Notes: a model not told the origin generated them from the sequence alone. A DNA stretch of 64,000 nt from CBFFRJ01 sp051486985 (GCF_051486985.1 NZ_JAHVDV010000002.1:124001-188000); one strand, 5' to 3'. Positions 44,546-53,838 are shown, numbered from the stretch's first letter. Program-made: numbers and translations.

Positions 44546-45439
44546 TCACTTCACTACGTTTTGTAGCGCTTCTTCCAGATCAAACCAGCGGAAGGCGAAT
44601 CCTGACGCTTCCAGCCGTTTGGGCAGTGCCCGTTGACCTCCAAGCACCAGCACGGAAGATTCCCCCATCATCAGACGCACGGCGGTGGCTGGCGCACGCA
44701 GGAGAGCCGGGCGCTTAAGCACATGCCCGAGCGCGTGGGCGAACTGTTCGTTGCGCACCGGGTAGGGTGAAACCATGTTAAACGGACCGCGCAGATCGTT
44801 ATTGAGCAACCAGATAATGCCGTTGGCCATATCATCGATATGGATCCATGCCATGTACTGACGGCCATTGCCCACGGGACCGCCGAGCCCCAGCCGGAAC
44901 AACGGCAGCATTTTGCCCAGAATGCCGCCCTGAGGCGCGAAGACGACGCCGGTACGCAGCAGGCAAACGCGTGTGCTGTCGCTTTGCGCGCCGCAGGCTA
45001 TTTGCTCCCAACGGGCACAGAGTTTGTGGGTAAATTCGTTATGTGGCGGTTCATCTTCATTAACCACCACTTCGCCCAGATCGCCGTAATAGCCAACGGC
45101 GGAGCCGGAAATGAGCACCGAGGGCGGCGTTTCACTCGCCTGTATCAGTTCCACCAGCTTTTGCGTTATCGACCACCGGCTTTCACACAGTCGCTGCTTT
45201 TGCCGATCAGTCCAGCGCCTGTCGGCGATGGGCTCGCCAGCCAGATTGATAACGGCGTTAAAGTCATTAAGATTGTCCAGCTCATCGAGCCCTGTCAGAA
45301 GGGCTACGCTGGCTCCTGGGATATGCCGCGCTTTGCCAGGATCGCGCGTCACCACGGTGACAGAGTGGCCTGCCTCCTGTAAACGCGGAATCAAAAAGCG
45401 GCCAATCAGGCCCGTACCGCCGGTAATCAGTATCTTCAT
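44546..45439 (-). CDS. yfcH: NAD-dependent epimerase/dehydratase-like protein YfcH
   Basis: YfcH is a 297-residue SDR-superfamily protein, the same length as in E. coli. The nucleotide-binding motif ITGGTGLIGRFLIPRL opens the protein. SGSAVGYYGD carries the active-site tyrosine, and a DUF1731 C-terminal domain (LVLGGQRALPKRLEASGFAFR) closes it. Its substrate is unknown. It follows folX on the same strand by 18 bases, as in E. coli. Confidence 0.93.
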   Translation of the reverse strand: MKILITGGTGLIGRFLIPRLQEAGHSVTVVTRDPGKARHIPGASVALLTGLDELDNLNDFNAVINLAGEPIADRRWTDRQKQRLCESRWSITQKLVELIQASETPPSVLISGSAVGYYGDLGEVVVNEDEPPHNEFTHKLCARWEQIACGAQSDSTRVCLLRTGVVFAPQGGILGKMLPLFRLGLGGPVGNGRQYMAWIHIDDMANGIIWLLNNDLRGPFNMVSPYPVRNEQFAHALGHVLKRPALLRAPATAVRLMMGESSVLVLGGQRALPKRLEASGFAFRWFDLEEALQNVVK

Positions 45440-45457
45440 GCCACCTCCCGGTTGCGC

Positions 45458-45820
45458 TTAACGCCGCCAGCTCATGGTCATCGACACCGAGTCGGCATAA
45501 CGTAGCGCGTGAAGTTTATCGATCTCTACTTCAGCATATGTGACCCAGTGATGTTCTCGTGCGATGTCCAGCACATCCTGCGTTAATTTTTCCAGTAACG
45601 AGAAGCGGTTACTCTCAACATGCTGAATGATGCTTTTGGTGATGGTGCGGTAGTTCAGTGCGTCATTGATATTTTCGCTGGCGCGCGCCTGCTCCGCCGG
45701 GTAATGCACCATAACGTTGATGACGATATCCTGGCGGTTTACCACCTCTTCTTCTTTGATGCCAATAAAAGTACGCAGCCGTAAATTTTTAATACGAATG
45801 ATGGCGTCGGGTTGTGACAT
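45458..45820 (-). CDS. folX: Dihydroneopterin triphosphate 2'-epimerase FolX
   Basis: FolX epimerises dihydroneopterin triphosphate to the dihydromonapterin form, which leads to the tetrahydromonapterin cofactor. It is a FolB-like fold of 120 residues. Conserved blocks are LRTFIGIKEEEVVNRQDIVINV and WVTYAEVEIDKLHALRYADSVS. The ATG at 45820 matches the E. coli start; the frame extends to 45853 without support. Confidence 0.94.
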   Translation of the reverse strand: MSQPDAIIRIKNLRLRTFIGIKEEEVVNRQDIVINVMVHYPAEQARASENINDALNYRTITKSIIQHVESNRFSLLEKLTQDVLDIAREHHWVTYAEVEIDKLHALRYADSVSMTMSWRR

Positions 45821-45880
45821 TGCAACTTTCCTGAACGTAACGGATGTGCCCATGATACACGAGCCTCTGCGCTGCGTTTG

Positions 45881-46510
45881 TCAGATTTGCTGAGCGTTGT
45901 GCAGGGCGCGCTCCGTGCCAGGGCGGGAACGGATCCGCATAAACCAGTTCTGCACCGCCGGGTAGTGTTCCAGCTGGATACGCTGACGCTGATGACCATT
46001 AATCCACGGCCAGACCGCAATATCCGCAATGCTGTAGTGTTCACCGGCAAGCCAGGGAGAGGTTTCCAGGCGCTTGTTGAGCACACCATAGAGGCGCCGG
46101 GTTTCACCCTGATAACGTTCGATGGCATAGGGAATCGGCTGGGGGGCTACGTGATTAAAATGGTGATGTTGCCCGAGCATCGGCCCCAGTCCCCCCACTT
46201 GCCAGAAAAGCCATTGCAGAGTGAGGTTTCGCTCCCGCCAGTCACCACTCAGCAGTTTTTCACTCTTTCCGGCGAGATAGAGCAGTATTGCGCCGGACTC
46301 GAACAGCGTATAGGAGGGGCCTCCGTCTACCGGGGCGTGGTCGATAATGGCGGGAATTTTGTTATTGGGCGAGATAGCCAGATACTCAGGACGAAACTGC
46401 TCACCCTTACTAATATCTACCCGAATAAGGCGGTATGCCAGTTCGGCCTCTTCGAGAAAAAGAAGGATTTTCAGCCCGTTTGGAGTAGGGGCGTAAAAGA
46501 GATCTATCAT
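45881..46510 (-). CDS. yfcG: Glutathione-dependent disulfide-bond oxidoreductase YfcG
   Basis: YfcG is a glutathione S-transferase-fold protein (Nu class) with disulfide reductase activity in E. coli. The 209-residue product starts MIDLFYAPTPNGLKILLFLEE. NNKIPAIIDH and the ESGAILLYLA motif bind glutathione. The second ATG (46510) is better spaced from the GGGAG site than the one at 46513. It is divergent from yfcF, another GST. Confidence 0.93.
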   Translation of the reverse strand: MIDLFYAPTPNGLKILLFLEEAELAYRLIRVDISKGEQFRPEYLAISPNNKIPAIIDHAPVDGGPSYTLFESGAILLYLAGKSEKLLSGDWRERNLTLQWLFWQVGGLGPMLGQHHHFNHVAPQPIPYAIERYQGETRRLYGVLNKRLETSPWLAGEHYSIADIAVWPWINGHQRQRIQLEHYPAVQNWFMRIRSRPGTERALHNAQQI

Positions 46511-46641
46511 CATGACTCCCGTTTCGCGGGTTATTCTCTCTATGAGTATAGGTCTTACCGGTCATGTGTGAGTTTTCATCAAGTGACACGCTTAACGAGA
46601 CGTTATATTTTGTTGAAAACCTAATCGTTGAGAGGATTATC

Positions 46642-47286
46642 ATGAGCGCACCGGCAATAACCTTATGGTCAGATTCGAATTTTTTCTCCCCTTATGTGAT
46701 GGCCGTTTTCGTCGCACTGCATGAAAAGGGTCTGCCTTTCTCCCTGAAGACGGTCAATCTTAATAAAGGCGAAAACAATCTGAATAACTGGCGAGGCTAC
46801 AGCCTGACGCGCCGGGTGCCGGTGCTGGAAATTGACGGTTTTGAAATCAGCGAATCTTCAGCCATTACTGAATATCTGGAAGAGCGTTTTGCGCCACCGG
46901 AATATGAACGCATCTATCCCCACGACCTGCAAAAACGCGCCCGCGCTCGGCAGATACAGGCGTGGATCCGCAGCGACCTGATGCCCATTCGCGAAGAGCG
47001 GGCAACGGATGTCATTTTTGCGGGTGCAAAAAAAGCGCCGCTCTCTGACCCGGCCCGCGAGGCGGCAGCGAAGCTTTTTGCCATTGCCGGCGAACTGCTT
47101 TCACACGGTAAACCTAATCTTTTTGGCGAATGGTGTATCGCCGATGCTGACCTCGCGCTGATGCTCAACCGCCTGGTCATGCACGGGGATGAGGTGCCGG
47201 AGCTGTTGCTCAATTATGCCGCCTTCCAGTGGCAGCGCTCGTCAGTGCAGCGCTTTGTGGCGCTGTCGGCCAGACGGGCAGGCTAA
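46642..47286 (+). CDS. yfcF: Glutathione transferase YfcF
   Basis: YfcF is a 214-residue GST-fold protein with reported transferase and peroxidase activity and a role in hydrogen peroxide defence. It begins MSAPAITLWSDSNFFSPYVM, has RVPVLEIDGFEISESSAITEYL for glutathione binding, and ends in a helical domain. The ATG at 46642 follows GAGAGGA and gives the E. coli length. It leads the yfcF-yfcE-yfcD run. Confidence 0.93.
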   Translation: MSAPAITLWSDSNFFSPYVMAVFVALHEKGLPFSLKTVNLNKGENNLNNWRGYSLTRRVPVLEIDGFEISESSAITEYLEERFAPPEYERIYPHDLQKRARARQIQAWIRSDLMPIREERATDVIFAGAKKAPLSDPAREAAAKLFAIAGELLSHGKPNLFGEWCIADADLALMLNRLVMHGDEVPELLLNYAAFQWQRSSVQRFVALSARRAG

Positions 47287-47297
47287 GAGAGATGACA

Positions 47298-47849
47298 ATG
47301 AAACTGATGTTTGCCTCAGATATCCACGGTTCACTGCCTGCCGCCGAACGGGTGCTGGAACGCTTTGCCGAAAGCGGCGCACGGTGGTTAATCCTTCTCG
47401 GGGATGTGCTTTATCACGGCCCGCGAAACGCATTGCCGCAGGGGTATGACCCGGCAAAGGTGGCTGAACGTCTTAACACTCAGGCTTCACGTATTATTGC
47501 GGTTCGTGGCAACTGCGACAGTGAGGTGGACCAGATGCTGTTGCACTTTCCTGTTACTGCTCCCTGGCAGCAGGTGCTACTGCCTTCACAACGACTCTTT
47601 TTAACCCACGGTCATCTGTTTGGCCCGGATAACCTGCCGGCGCTGGCGGAGGGTGACGTGCTGGTCTATGGTCATACACATCTGCCTGTCGCGGAAAAAC
47701 GGGGGGAGATTTTCCACTTTAATCCCGGCTCCGTCAGCATCCCGAAAGGGGGCTTTGCGGCAAGCTATGGGATGCTGGATGAAGGATTACTGAGCATAAA
47801 GGCACTCAATGATAATCGGGTTATTGCACAGGTCGCGATTAATCCGTAA
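47298..47849 (+). CDS. yfcE: Manganese-dependent phosphodiesterase YfcE
   Basis: YfcE is a calcineurin-like phosphodiesterase active on artificial diester substrates; the natural substrate is unknown. Metal ligands lie in FASDIHG, LGDVLYHG, GNCDSEVD, LTHGHLFG and VYGHTHLP. The ATG at 47298, six bases from AGAGAG, gives 183 residues like E. coli (184). An ATG at 47292 and a longer open frame upstream are less likely. It follows yfcF by 11 bases. Confidence 0.93.
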   Translation: MKLMFASDIHGSLPAAERVLERFAESGARWLILLGDVLYHGPRNALPQGYDPAKVAERLNTQASRIIAVRGNCDSEVDQMLLHFPVTAPWQQVLLPSQRLFLTHGHLFGPDNLPALAEGDVLVYGHTHLPVAEKRGEIFHFNPGSVSIPKGGFAASYGMLDEGLLSIKALNDNRVIAQVAINP

Positions 47850-47902
47850 TTTACCGTTCAACTAAAAACGCGCCATAAGAGCGCCATGAAGAGACATACC
47901 TG

Positions 47903-48448
47903 ATGGTGGAACAGAATCATTTAGCAGACACGGAGTGGGTGGATATTGTTAGCGAGGAAAATGAAGTCATCGCTCAGGCTACCCGCCAGCAAATGCGCGC
48001 GCAGTGCCTGCGCCATCGAGCGACCTACATCGTTGTGCACGATGGTATGGGTAAAATCCTGGTTCAACGCCGCACTGAAACCAAAGATTTTATGCCGGGT
48101 ATGCTGGACTGCACGGCGGGCGGCGTGGTTCAGGCCGATGAAGTGTTACTCGACTCTGCGCGCCGTGAGGCGGAAGAGGAACTCGGCATTGCCGGCGTCC
48201 CTTTTGCAGAGCATGGCGTTTTTTACTACGAAGATGAACATTGCCGCGTGTGGGGCGGATTATTCAGCTGTGTTTCTCACGGGCCTTTCGCGCTTCAGGA
48301 AGATGAGGTCAGCGAAGTTTTCTGGATGACCCCGGAAGAGATAACCGCCCGCTGCGACGAGTTTACGTCTGATTCGCTAAAAGCGCTGGCGCTGTGGATG
48401 AGCCGTAACGCCAGCAACAGTGTTGAAAAGGCAGAAGAGACCGAGTAA
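47903..48448 (+). CDS. yfcD: Nudix hydrolase YfcD
   Basis: YfcD is a 181-residue Nudix-superfamily protein. The Nudix box is complete (GVVQADEVLLDSARREAEEELGI), so it should hydrolyse a nucleoside diphosphate or isoprenoid diphosphate derivative, but the substrate is unknown. The N-terminal WVDIVSEENEVIAQATRQQMR resembles isopentenyl-diphosphate isomerase-like members. A strong terminator follows. Confidence 0.92.
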   Translation: MVEQNHLADTEWVDIVSEENEVIAQATRQQMRAQCLRHRATYIVVHDGMGKILVQRRTETKDFMPGMLDCTAGGVVQADEVLLDSARREAEEELGIAGVPFAEHGVFYYEDEHCRVWGGLFSCVSHGPFALQEDEVSEVFWMTPEEITARCDEFTSDSLKALALWMSRNASNSVEKAEETE

Positions 48449-48470
48449 CGTCTTTGTTTCTGCATTACTG

Positions 48471-48506
48471 AAAACCAGTCTGTGGTTCAGCGACTGGTTT
48501 TTTTTT
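48471..48506 (+). terminator. Rho-independent terminator after yfcD
   Basis: AAAACCAGTC (48471-48480) pairs with GACTGGTTTT (48492-48501), and the T run continues to 48506. It separates yfcD from the MoxR/VWA unit. Confidence 0.9.
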
Positions 48507-48589
48507 ATAACCAGCCTCATGCATACGTCATCGACTGTACGGGCCCCCCCTGGAGTACCGCCGCAACCCTCTTAGCTAAAAGGAATTTT

Positions 48590-49651
48590 ATGCTTTCCGC
48601 GATTCAACTTACCCCGGATGACACCTTTACTTTTCTGCTCAACGTGGCCATAACCCGCCCTGTTTTTTTATGGGGTCCGCCAGGCATTGGTAAAAGCGCC
48701 CTGATTAGGCGGTTTGCCGACGAAGTGGGTATGGAGTGCGTGTCGTTGTTGGGTAGTCAGCTTGCGCCAGAAGATTTGCTGGGCATTCCGCAAATTGACG
48801 GGAAATGCTCTCGTTTCTTCCCACCTGCCAGTATCGTACGCGAACGTCCCTTCGTACTCTTCCTGGATGAGCTCAACGCCTCATCCCATGAGATACAAAA
48901 AGCCTTTTATTCATTAATTCTCGAGCAGCGAATCGGGGAGTACCGCCTGCCCGAAGGCACTATTGTGATTGGTGCCGGCAACCGGGCAAAAGATGCTGCG
49001 ATTGTGAAGCCCATGCCATCGGCGCTCATTAATCGCATGGTGCACATCCATTTGCGCGCCGATCATCGCCAGTGGCTGAACTGGGCGATTAATAGTGAAG
49101 GTATACATCCCTGGGTGGTGCAGTACATTCAGCTGCGCCCCGATCAGCTCTGGAACGAGCCGCCCAAGCATGAAGAACCCTTTTCGACCCCCCGTAGCTG
49201 GCACATGCTCTCCGATGCGCTTCACTCATTTGGTGAGGGCATTGAAGACGACATGCTGGAAGCGCTGATTTATGGTCTGCTTTCGCCCTCCCATGCGGGA
49301 AGTTTTAAAGGTTTTATTAAACAGGTGCGCCAGAAGCACACGATCGCTGCGATTCTGAAAGGTGATGCCGCCTGGCCGGACGATCCTGCGGATCGTGATG
49401 TGCTCTATTTTCTGGCCCAGTCGTTCCGTTCGCATCTGTACAAGGAGTTGCCGGAGAACGAGAAATCCCTCCGCGCTGAGCATACCCAGCTCGCTATTCG
49501 TGCGAAGGACGTGCTCAAAAGCCTTGCACGCATAAGCGTTGAGATAGCCCAGTCGGTCATGAGCGAAGATGAAAATGGCAGGACACTACCGGCCTGGTTC
49601 CTGCTGGAAGTGGCCCGCGATCTCCCTCGACTGGCGTCAAGGGGAGGCTGA
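48590..49651 (+). CDS. MoxR-type AAA+ ATPase paired with a VWA/metallopeptidase protein
   Basis: The 353-residue AAA+ protein has Walker A GPPGIGKS (29-36), the MoxR-type QLAPEDLLGIPQ block (57-69), Walker B VLFLDELN (89-96), sensor 1 in IVIGAGNR and a C-terminal helical lid. It resembles CbbQ/NirQ/RavA-type MoxR ATPases, which remodel partners that carry a VWA domain. The ATG at 48590 follows AAAAGGA; the frame opens upstream through the yfcD terminator without support. Two bases separate it from the next gene. The biological role is unknown. Confidence 0.87.
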   Translation: MLSAIQLTPDDTFTFLLNVAITRPVFLWGPPGIGKSALIRRFADEVGMECVSLLGSQLAPEDLLGIPQIDGKCSRFFPPASIVRERPFVLFLDELNASSHEIQKAFYSLILEQRIGEYRLPEGTIVIGAGNRAKDAAIVKPMPSALINRMVHIHLRADHRQWLNWAINSEGIHPWVVQYIQLRPDQLWNEPPKHEEPFSTPRSWHMLSDALHSFGEGIEDDMLEALIYGLLSPSHAGSFKGFIKQVRQKHTIAAILKGDAAWPDDPADRDVLYFLAQSFRSHLYKELPENEKSLRAEHTQLAIRAKDVLKSLARISVEIAQSVMSEDENGRTLPAWFLLEVARDLPRLASRGG

Positions 49652-49653
49652 GA

Positions 49654-51450
49654 ATGCGAAAGCCTGGTCGCAACCCGGCGCTGGAGGCCTGTAACGCGGG
49701 TCTGAACATTATCAAACAACATGCGCTCTTCTCACCCATTTTCTCGCATGTTTATGAACGTATTGATAACGACCATCATTATGTCTCCTCACGTGGCTGG
49801 CTGACCCTGAGCAACCGGGGTTACCTGTGGCTGAATGCAAAACGCCACGCTACGCCAGAACAGTGGGCGCGTATGATAGCGCAGGCGCTGGCAGCGCTGG
49901 GGTTTGGCTACATAGAACCCCGCCAGCCCAGAGAGATCTGGGAGCTTGCGGTATTGACGGCCTCAATGCGTTTCTGCGAAGCCCTGAAAATTGGCACGCT
50001 GCCGGAGGAATTACAGTCGTTCCCGTTTCCGCAGGGAGGACCTTCTGACGCACAAGGCCTGTTCCGTCAGTTTACTGATGAGGGGATCTCGCGTGAGCTA
50101 TCGCACTGGCGCACCATTTATGGCGGCGGCGACGACTGTTTTCTTTACGAGTCTGAACCTTCTCATCCTCGCGGCGTGACCTGGCAGTCGCTGCTTGCAG
50201 AGGGGCTGAGTAACAGCGTGAGCGATGCGCTGAACAAAGTCGGGGGCTATCAGCCGAACGGCGGCAAGACGCGTATAACTTTAGCGCAGAAAGCGCGCCG
50301 ACAGATGATGACCCTTTATCCGTTACTGGGCGCGCTGGCGGCCAGCTTTGATATCGAAGAAGATGCGCAGCTGTGCAGCCAGTATGATATCGCGGTCGCC
50401 GCGATTGATGTGGGTGCTGGTAAGATTTGGATTAACCCAACCGCGCGACTGTCGGCAACTGAAATGCTGTTTGTTTTTGCCCATGAACTGCTGCACGCCG
50501 GTTTAAATCATGCGTCACGCCGACGTGGGCGGGATGCCGAACTGTGGAACGTCGCCTGCGATTTTATAATCAATGACTGGCTAATCGAGATGCAGATTGG
50601 CACGCCTCCTGCCATCGGGCTGCTTTATGACGCACAGTTTTCCGCTATGTCCGCGGAAGAGATTTACGATTTTCTCGCCCAGGATATGCGCAAAGCGCGC
50701 AAGCTCATCACCCTTCGTGGTCGCGCGGGGGGCGATATAATTGGCGAGATGGGTGACAGTCGGTTTACCGATGCCGAGGCCTACTGCCGGCGGGCACTTT
50801 ATCAGGGGATGGATCGCTGCCTGTATGGCGCATCGCGCGGCACGCTGCCAGCCGGATTAATCGAAGAGATCAGAAGTCTGGCTCAGCCTCCCGTACCGTG
50901 GGATGTAGCGCTGGCAGAATGGTTTGATGAGCATTTTCCACCACCAGAGCATCGGCGCTCATACGCTCGCCCCTCAAGGCGGCAGAGTGCGACACCCGAT
51001 ATCCCCAGAGCCTCGATTAAAAAGCCGGACGAAGAGGAGCAGCGTTCGCGGGTATTTGGCGTGATTCTGGATACCTCCGGTTCAATGGAGCCGCAGCTGC
51101 TCGGAAAAGCGCTGGGGGCCATCGCCAGTTATGCCTTATCCCGCGATGTGTTTGCCGTGCGTTTCATCTGCTGCGACGCCCGGGCATACGATCGCGGCTG
51201 GGTGCGGCCAGAGGAGATGGTCCACCATTTCACGCTCTATGGGCGGGGCGGAACCCTACTGCAACCGGGCGTGGATCTGCTGGATACGCTCTCATTACAG
51301 GGCGATTTCCCACGCGGTGGCCCGTTGCTTATCATTACCGATGGCTATTGCGAGGATCACGTGTCAGTGAAGATGGAGCATGCCTGGTTATTACCGCAGA
51401 ATAACCGGTTGCCCTTCGCCCCCCGGGGAAAGGTATTTTTCCTGAGCTGA
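49654..51450 (+). CDS. Putative metallopeptidase-VWA fusion protein (DUF2201 type)
   Basis: The 598-residue protein has an N-terminal putative metallopeptidase domain with HELLHAGLNH (277-286, HExxHxxxxH) followed by RDAELWNVACDFIINDWL. A proline- and charge-rich linker (about 430-466) precedes a C-terminal VWA-like domain with the MIDAS motif DTSGSM (473-478), the GRGGT loop (530-534) and ITDG. No signal peptide is seen, so it is probably cytosolic. It is coupled to the MoxR ATPase gene. The domain set matches DUF2201-type proteins. Function is unknown: candidates are ATPase-driven metal or cofactor insertion, protein quality control, or a conflict/stress role. Confidence 0.85.
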   Translation: MRKPGRNPALEACNAGLNIIKQHALFSPIFSHVYERIDNDHHYVSSRGWLTLSNRGYLWLNAKRHATPEQWARMIAQALAALGFGYIEPRQPREIWELAVLTASMRFCEALKIGTLPEELQSFPFPQGGPSDAQGLFRQFTDEGISRELSHWRTIYGGGDDCFLYESEPSHPRGVTWQSLLAEGLSNSVSDALNKVGGYQPNGGKTRITLAQKARRQMMTLYPLLGALAASFDIEEDAQLCSQYDIAVAAIDVGAGKIWINPTARLSATEMLFVFAHELLHAGLNHASRRRGRDAELWNVACDFIINDWLIEMQIGTPPAIGLLYDAQFSAMSAEEIYDFLAQDMRKARKLITLRGRAGGDIIGEMGDSRFTDAEAYCRRALYQGMDRCLYGASRGTLPAGLIEEIRSLAQPPVPWDVALAEWFDEHFPPPEHRRSYARPSRRQSATPDIPRASIKKPDEEEQRSRVFGVILDTSGSMEPQLLGKALGAIASYALSRDVFAVRFICCDARAYDRGWVRPEEMVHHFTLYGRGGTLLQPGVDLLDTLSLQGDFPRGGPLLIITDGYCEDHVSVKMEHAWLLPQNNRLPFAPRGKVFFLS

Positions 51451-51482
51451 CAAAAAAGGCCCCTGTAAACAGGGGCCTTTAG
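51451..51482 (-). terminator. Rho-independent terminator of pta
   Basis: AAAGGCCCCTGT (51455-51466) pairs with ACAGGGGCCTTT (51469-51480). On the minus strand the stem is followed by TTTTTTG, so it ends ackA-pta. It probably also stops the VWA gene from the other side. Confidence 0.9.
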
Positions 51483-51500
51483 CATCAGCAAGGGCAACAA

Positions 51501-53639
51501 TTATTGCTGAGCAGACTGAATCGCGGTCAGGGCGATGGTGTAGACGATGTCATCTACCAGCGCGCCACGGGACAGATCGTTAACCGGTTTGCGCATGCCT
51601 TGCAGCATCGGCCCGATGGAGATGAGGTCGGCAGAACGCTGTACCGCTTTGTAGGTGGTGTTACCGGTGTTCAGATCCGGGAAGATGAACACGGTCGCGC
51701 GACCTGCAACCGGTGAGTTCGGTGCTTTGGATTTTGCAACATCGGCCATAACGGCGGCGTCGTACTGCAACGGACCATCGATAACCAGATCCGGACGTTT
51801 TTCCTGTGCCAGACGGGTTGCTTCACGCACTTTCTCAACGTCGCTACCTGCACCAGAGTTACCGGTGGAGTAGGAGAGCATGGCTACGCGTGGCTCGATG
51901 CCGAAGGCAATCGCGGAGTCCGCAGACTGGATGGCGATTTCTGCCAGCTGTTCTGCAGTCGGGTCCGGGTTAATCGCGCAGTCGCCGTATACATAAACCT
52001 GCTCCGGCAGCAGCATAAAGAACACGGAAGAAACCAGAGAGCTGCCCGGTGCGGTTTTGATCAACTGCAGCGGCGGACGAATGGTGTTCGCAGTGGTGTG
52101 AACCGCACCGGAAACCAGACCATCAACTTCGTCCTGCTCCAGCATCAGGGTACCCAGAACAACGTTGTCTTCCAGTTGCTCACGCGCTACCGCTTCGGTC
52201 ATGCCTTTGCTCTTACGCAGTTCAACCAGACGCGCCACGTAGCTTTCACGTACCACTTCCGGGTCAACGATTTCAATGCCGGTGCCCAGTTCAACGCCCT
52301 GTGCGGCGGCAACGCGGTTGATCTCGTCCGGGTTACCCAGCAGTACGCAAGTCGCGATACCGCGTTCAGCACAGATTGCCGCTGCTTTAACAGTACGCGG
52401 TTCGTCACCTTCCGGCAGAACAACGCGTTTACCCGCTTTACGTGCGAGCTCAGTCAACTGATAACGGAAGGCAGGCGGAGAGAGACGACGGCTACGCTCG
52501 GAGGTGGCGGTCAGGGACTCGATCCAGTCAGCATTGATGTAGCTTGCTACATACTCCTGAACTTTCTCGATACGCTGATGGTCATCAACCGGAACTTCCA
52601 GGTTGAAGCTCTGCAGGCTCAGTGAGGTCTGCCAGGTGTTGGTGTCAACCATGAATACCGGCAGGCCGGTTGCAAAGGCACGTTCGCACAGCTTGCTGAC
52701 ACGCGAGTCCATTTCATAGGCACCGGTCAGCAGGATGGCACCGATTTCCACGCCGTTCATCGCAGCCAGACAGGCGGCAACTAAAACATCAGGACGGTCA
52801 GCAGAGGTGACCAGCAGGGAGCCTGCACGGAAGTGCTCCAGCATATGCGGAATGCTGCGTGCACAGAAGGTGACAGACTTCACGCGGCGGGTGCTGATTT
52901 CGCCTTCGTTAACGATGGTGGCGTTCAGGTGGCGAGCCATGTCGATTGCGCGGGTGGCAATCAGGTCGAAGCTCCAGGGTACCGCGCCCAGAACCGGCAG
53001 CGGGCTGGAGGCGGCCAGGTTTTCTGCATCAATCTTAATGATTTTCGCTTTGGAAGAGTCATCAAAGATTTCAGACAGGTCAGGACGAGTACGACCCTGA
53101 TCGTCAACCGGCGCATTCAGTTTGTTAACAATCACGCCGGTGATGTTAGTGTTTTTCGCGCCGCCAAAGCTGCTGCGGGTCAGCTCGATACGCTCTTTGA
53201 GCTGTTCCTGAGTATCGGTGCCCTGAGACATCACGAAGACGATTTCTGCGTTCAGGGTTTTCGCGATTTCAAAGTTCAGCGACTGGGCGAACTGGTGTTT
53301 ACGGGTCGGGACCAGGCCTTCAACCAGTACCACTTCAGCATCTTTGCTGTTCTCATGGTAGCGTGCGACGATCTCTTCCATCAGCACGTCTTTCTGGTTG
53401 CTGGACAGCAGGGACTCAACGTAGCTCATCTTCAACGGCTCTGCTGCAGGCAGGCCGGAGTTAGTGCGTACGATGGTGGTGGTCTGGTCTGGCGCATCGC
53501 CGCCCGCGCGTGGCTGAGCGATAGGTTTGAAGACGCTCAGACGAACGCCTTTACGTTCCATAGCACGGATAACGCCCAGGCTGACGCTGGTCAGACCGAC
53601 GCTGGTTCCGGTAGGGATCAGCATGATAATACGGGACAC
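51501..53639 (-). CDS. pta: Phosphate acetyltransferase
   Basis: Pta interconverts acetyl-CoA and acetyl phosphate. The 712-residue enterobacterial form has an N-terminal P-loop-like domain (IPTGTSVGLTSVSLG), a DRTGG middle domain, and the catalytic C-terminal PTA_PTB domain (VVLPEGDEPRTVKAA; GPLQYDAAV). It is downstream of ackA in the same operon, separated by an ERIC element. Confidence 0.97.
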   Translation of the reverse strand: MSRIIMLIPTGTSVGLTSVSLGVIRAMERKGVRLSVFKPIAQPRAGGDAPDQTTTIVRTNSGLPAAEPLKMSYVESLLSSNQKDVLMEEIVARYHENSKDAEVVLVEGLVPTRKHQFAQSLNFEIAKTLNAEIVFVMSQGTDTQEQLKERIELTRSSFGGAKNTNITGVIVNKLNAPVDDQGRTRPDLSEIFDDSSKAKIIKIDAENLAASSPLPVLGAVPWSFDLIATRAIDMARHLNATIVNEGEISTRRVKSVTFCARSIPHMLEHFRAGSLLVTSADRPDVLVAACLAAMNGVEIGAILLTGAYEMDSRVSKLCERAFATGLPVFMVDTNTWQTSLSLQSFNLEVPVDDHQRIEKVQEYVASYINADWIESLTATSERSRRLSPPAFRYQLTELARKAGKRVVLPEGDEPRTVKAAAICAERGIATCVLLGNPDEINRVAAAQGVELGTGIEIVDPEVVRESYVARLVELRKSKGMTEAVAREQLEDNVVLGTLMLEQDEVDGLVSGAVHTTANTIRPPLQLIKTAPGSSLVSSVFFMLLPEQVYVYGDCAINPDPTAEQLAEIAIQSADSAIAFGIEPRVAMLSYSTGNSGAGSDVEKVREATRLAQEKRPDLVIDGPLQYDAAVMADVAKSKAPNSPVAGRATVFIFPDLNTGNTTYKAVQRSADLISIGPMLQGMRKPVNDLSRGALVDDIVYTIALTAIQSAQQ

Positions 53640-53698
53640 GGTTAATCCTCTTCGTTACCGCCGCAAGTGGGCGGGTTACAAAACAGCACCGCCAGCTT

Positions 53699-53818
53699 CC
53701 CGTCATACTTCAAGTTGCATGTGCGTTGGCTTTCCTCGCTCACCCCAGTTACGTACTACTCGTACGCTCCCGGGGATTCGCTACGTCGCCGCCTTCCTGC
53801 AACTCGAATTATTAAGGG
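53699..53818. repeat. ERIC element between ackA and pta
   Basis: A 120-bp palindrome matching the ERIC consensus. It has CTTCAAGTTGCATGTGCG at the left and CCTGCAACTCGAATTAT at the right. CGCTCACCCCAGTTACGTAC and GCTCCCGGGGATTCGC match the two standard ERIC primer regions. It lies inside the ackA-pta transcript. Confidence 0.92.
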
Positions 53819-53838
53819 TTATCGCTGGCGGTGTGGTA

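Noticed and set aside
48482..48589. 36-codon extension of the MoxR ATPase
   Set aside because: It begins within the yfcD terminator hairpin. The ATG at 48590 has a good ribosome site.
52833..53645. 270-codon frame antisense to pta
   Set aside because: It lies wholly inside pta on the other strand, lacks a ribosome site and resembles no family.
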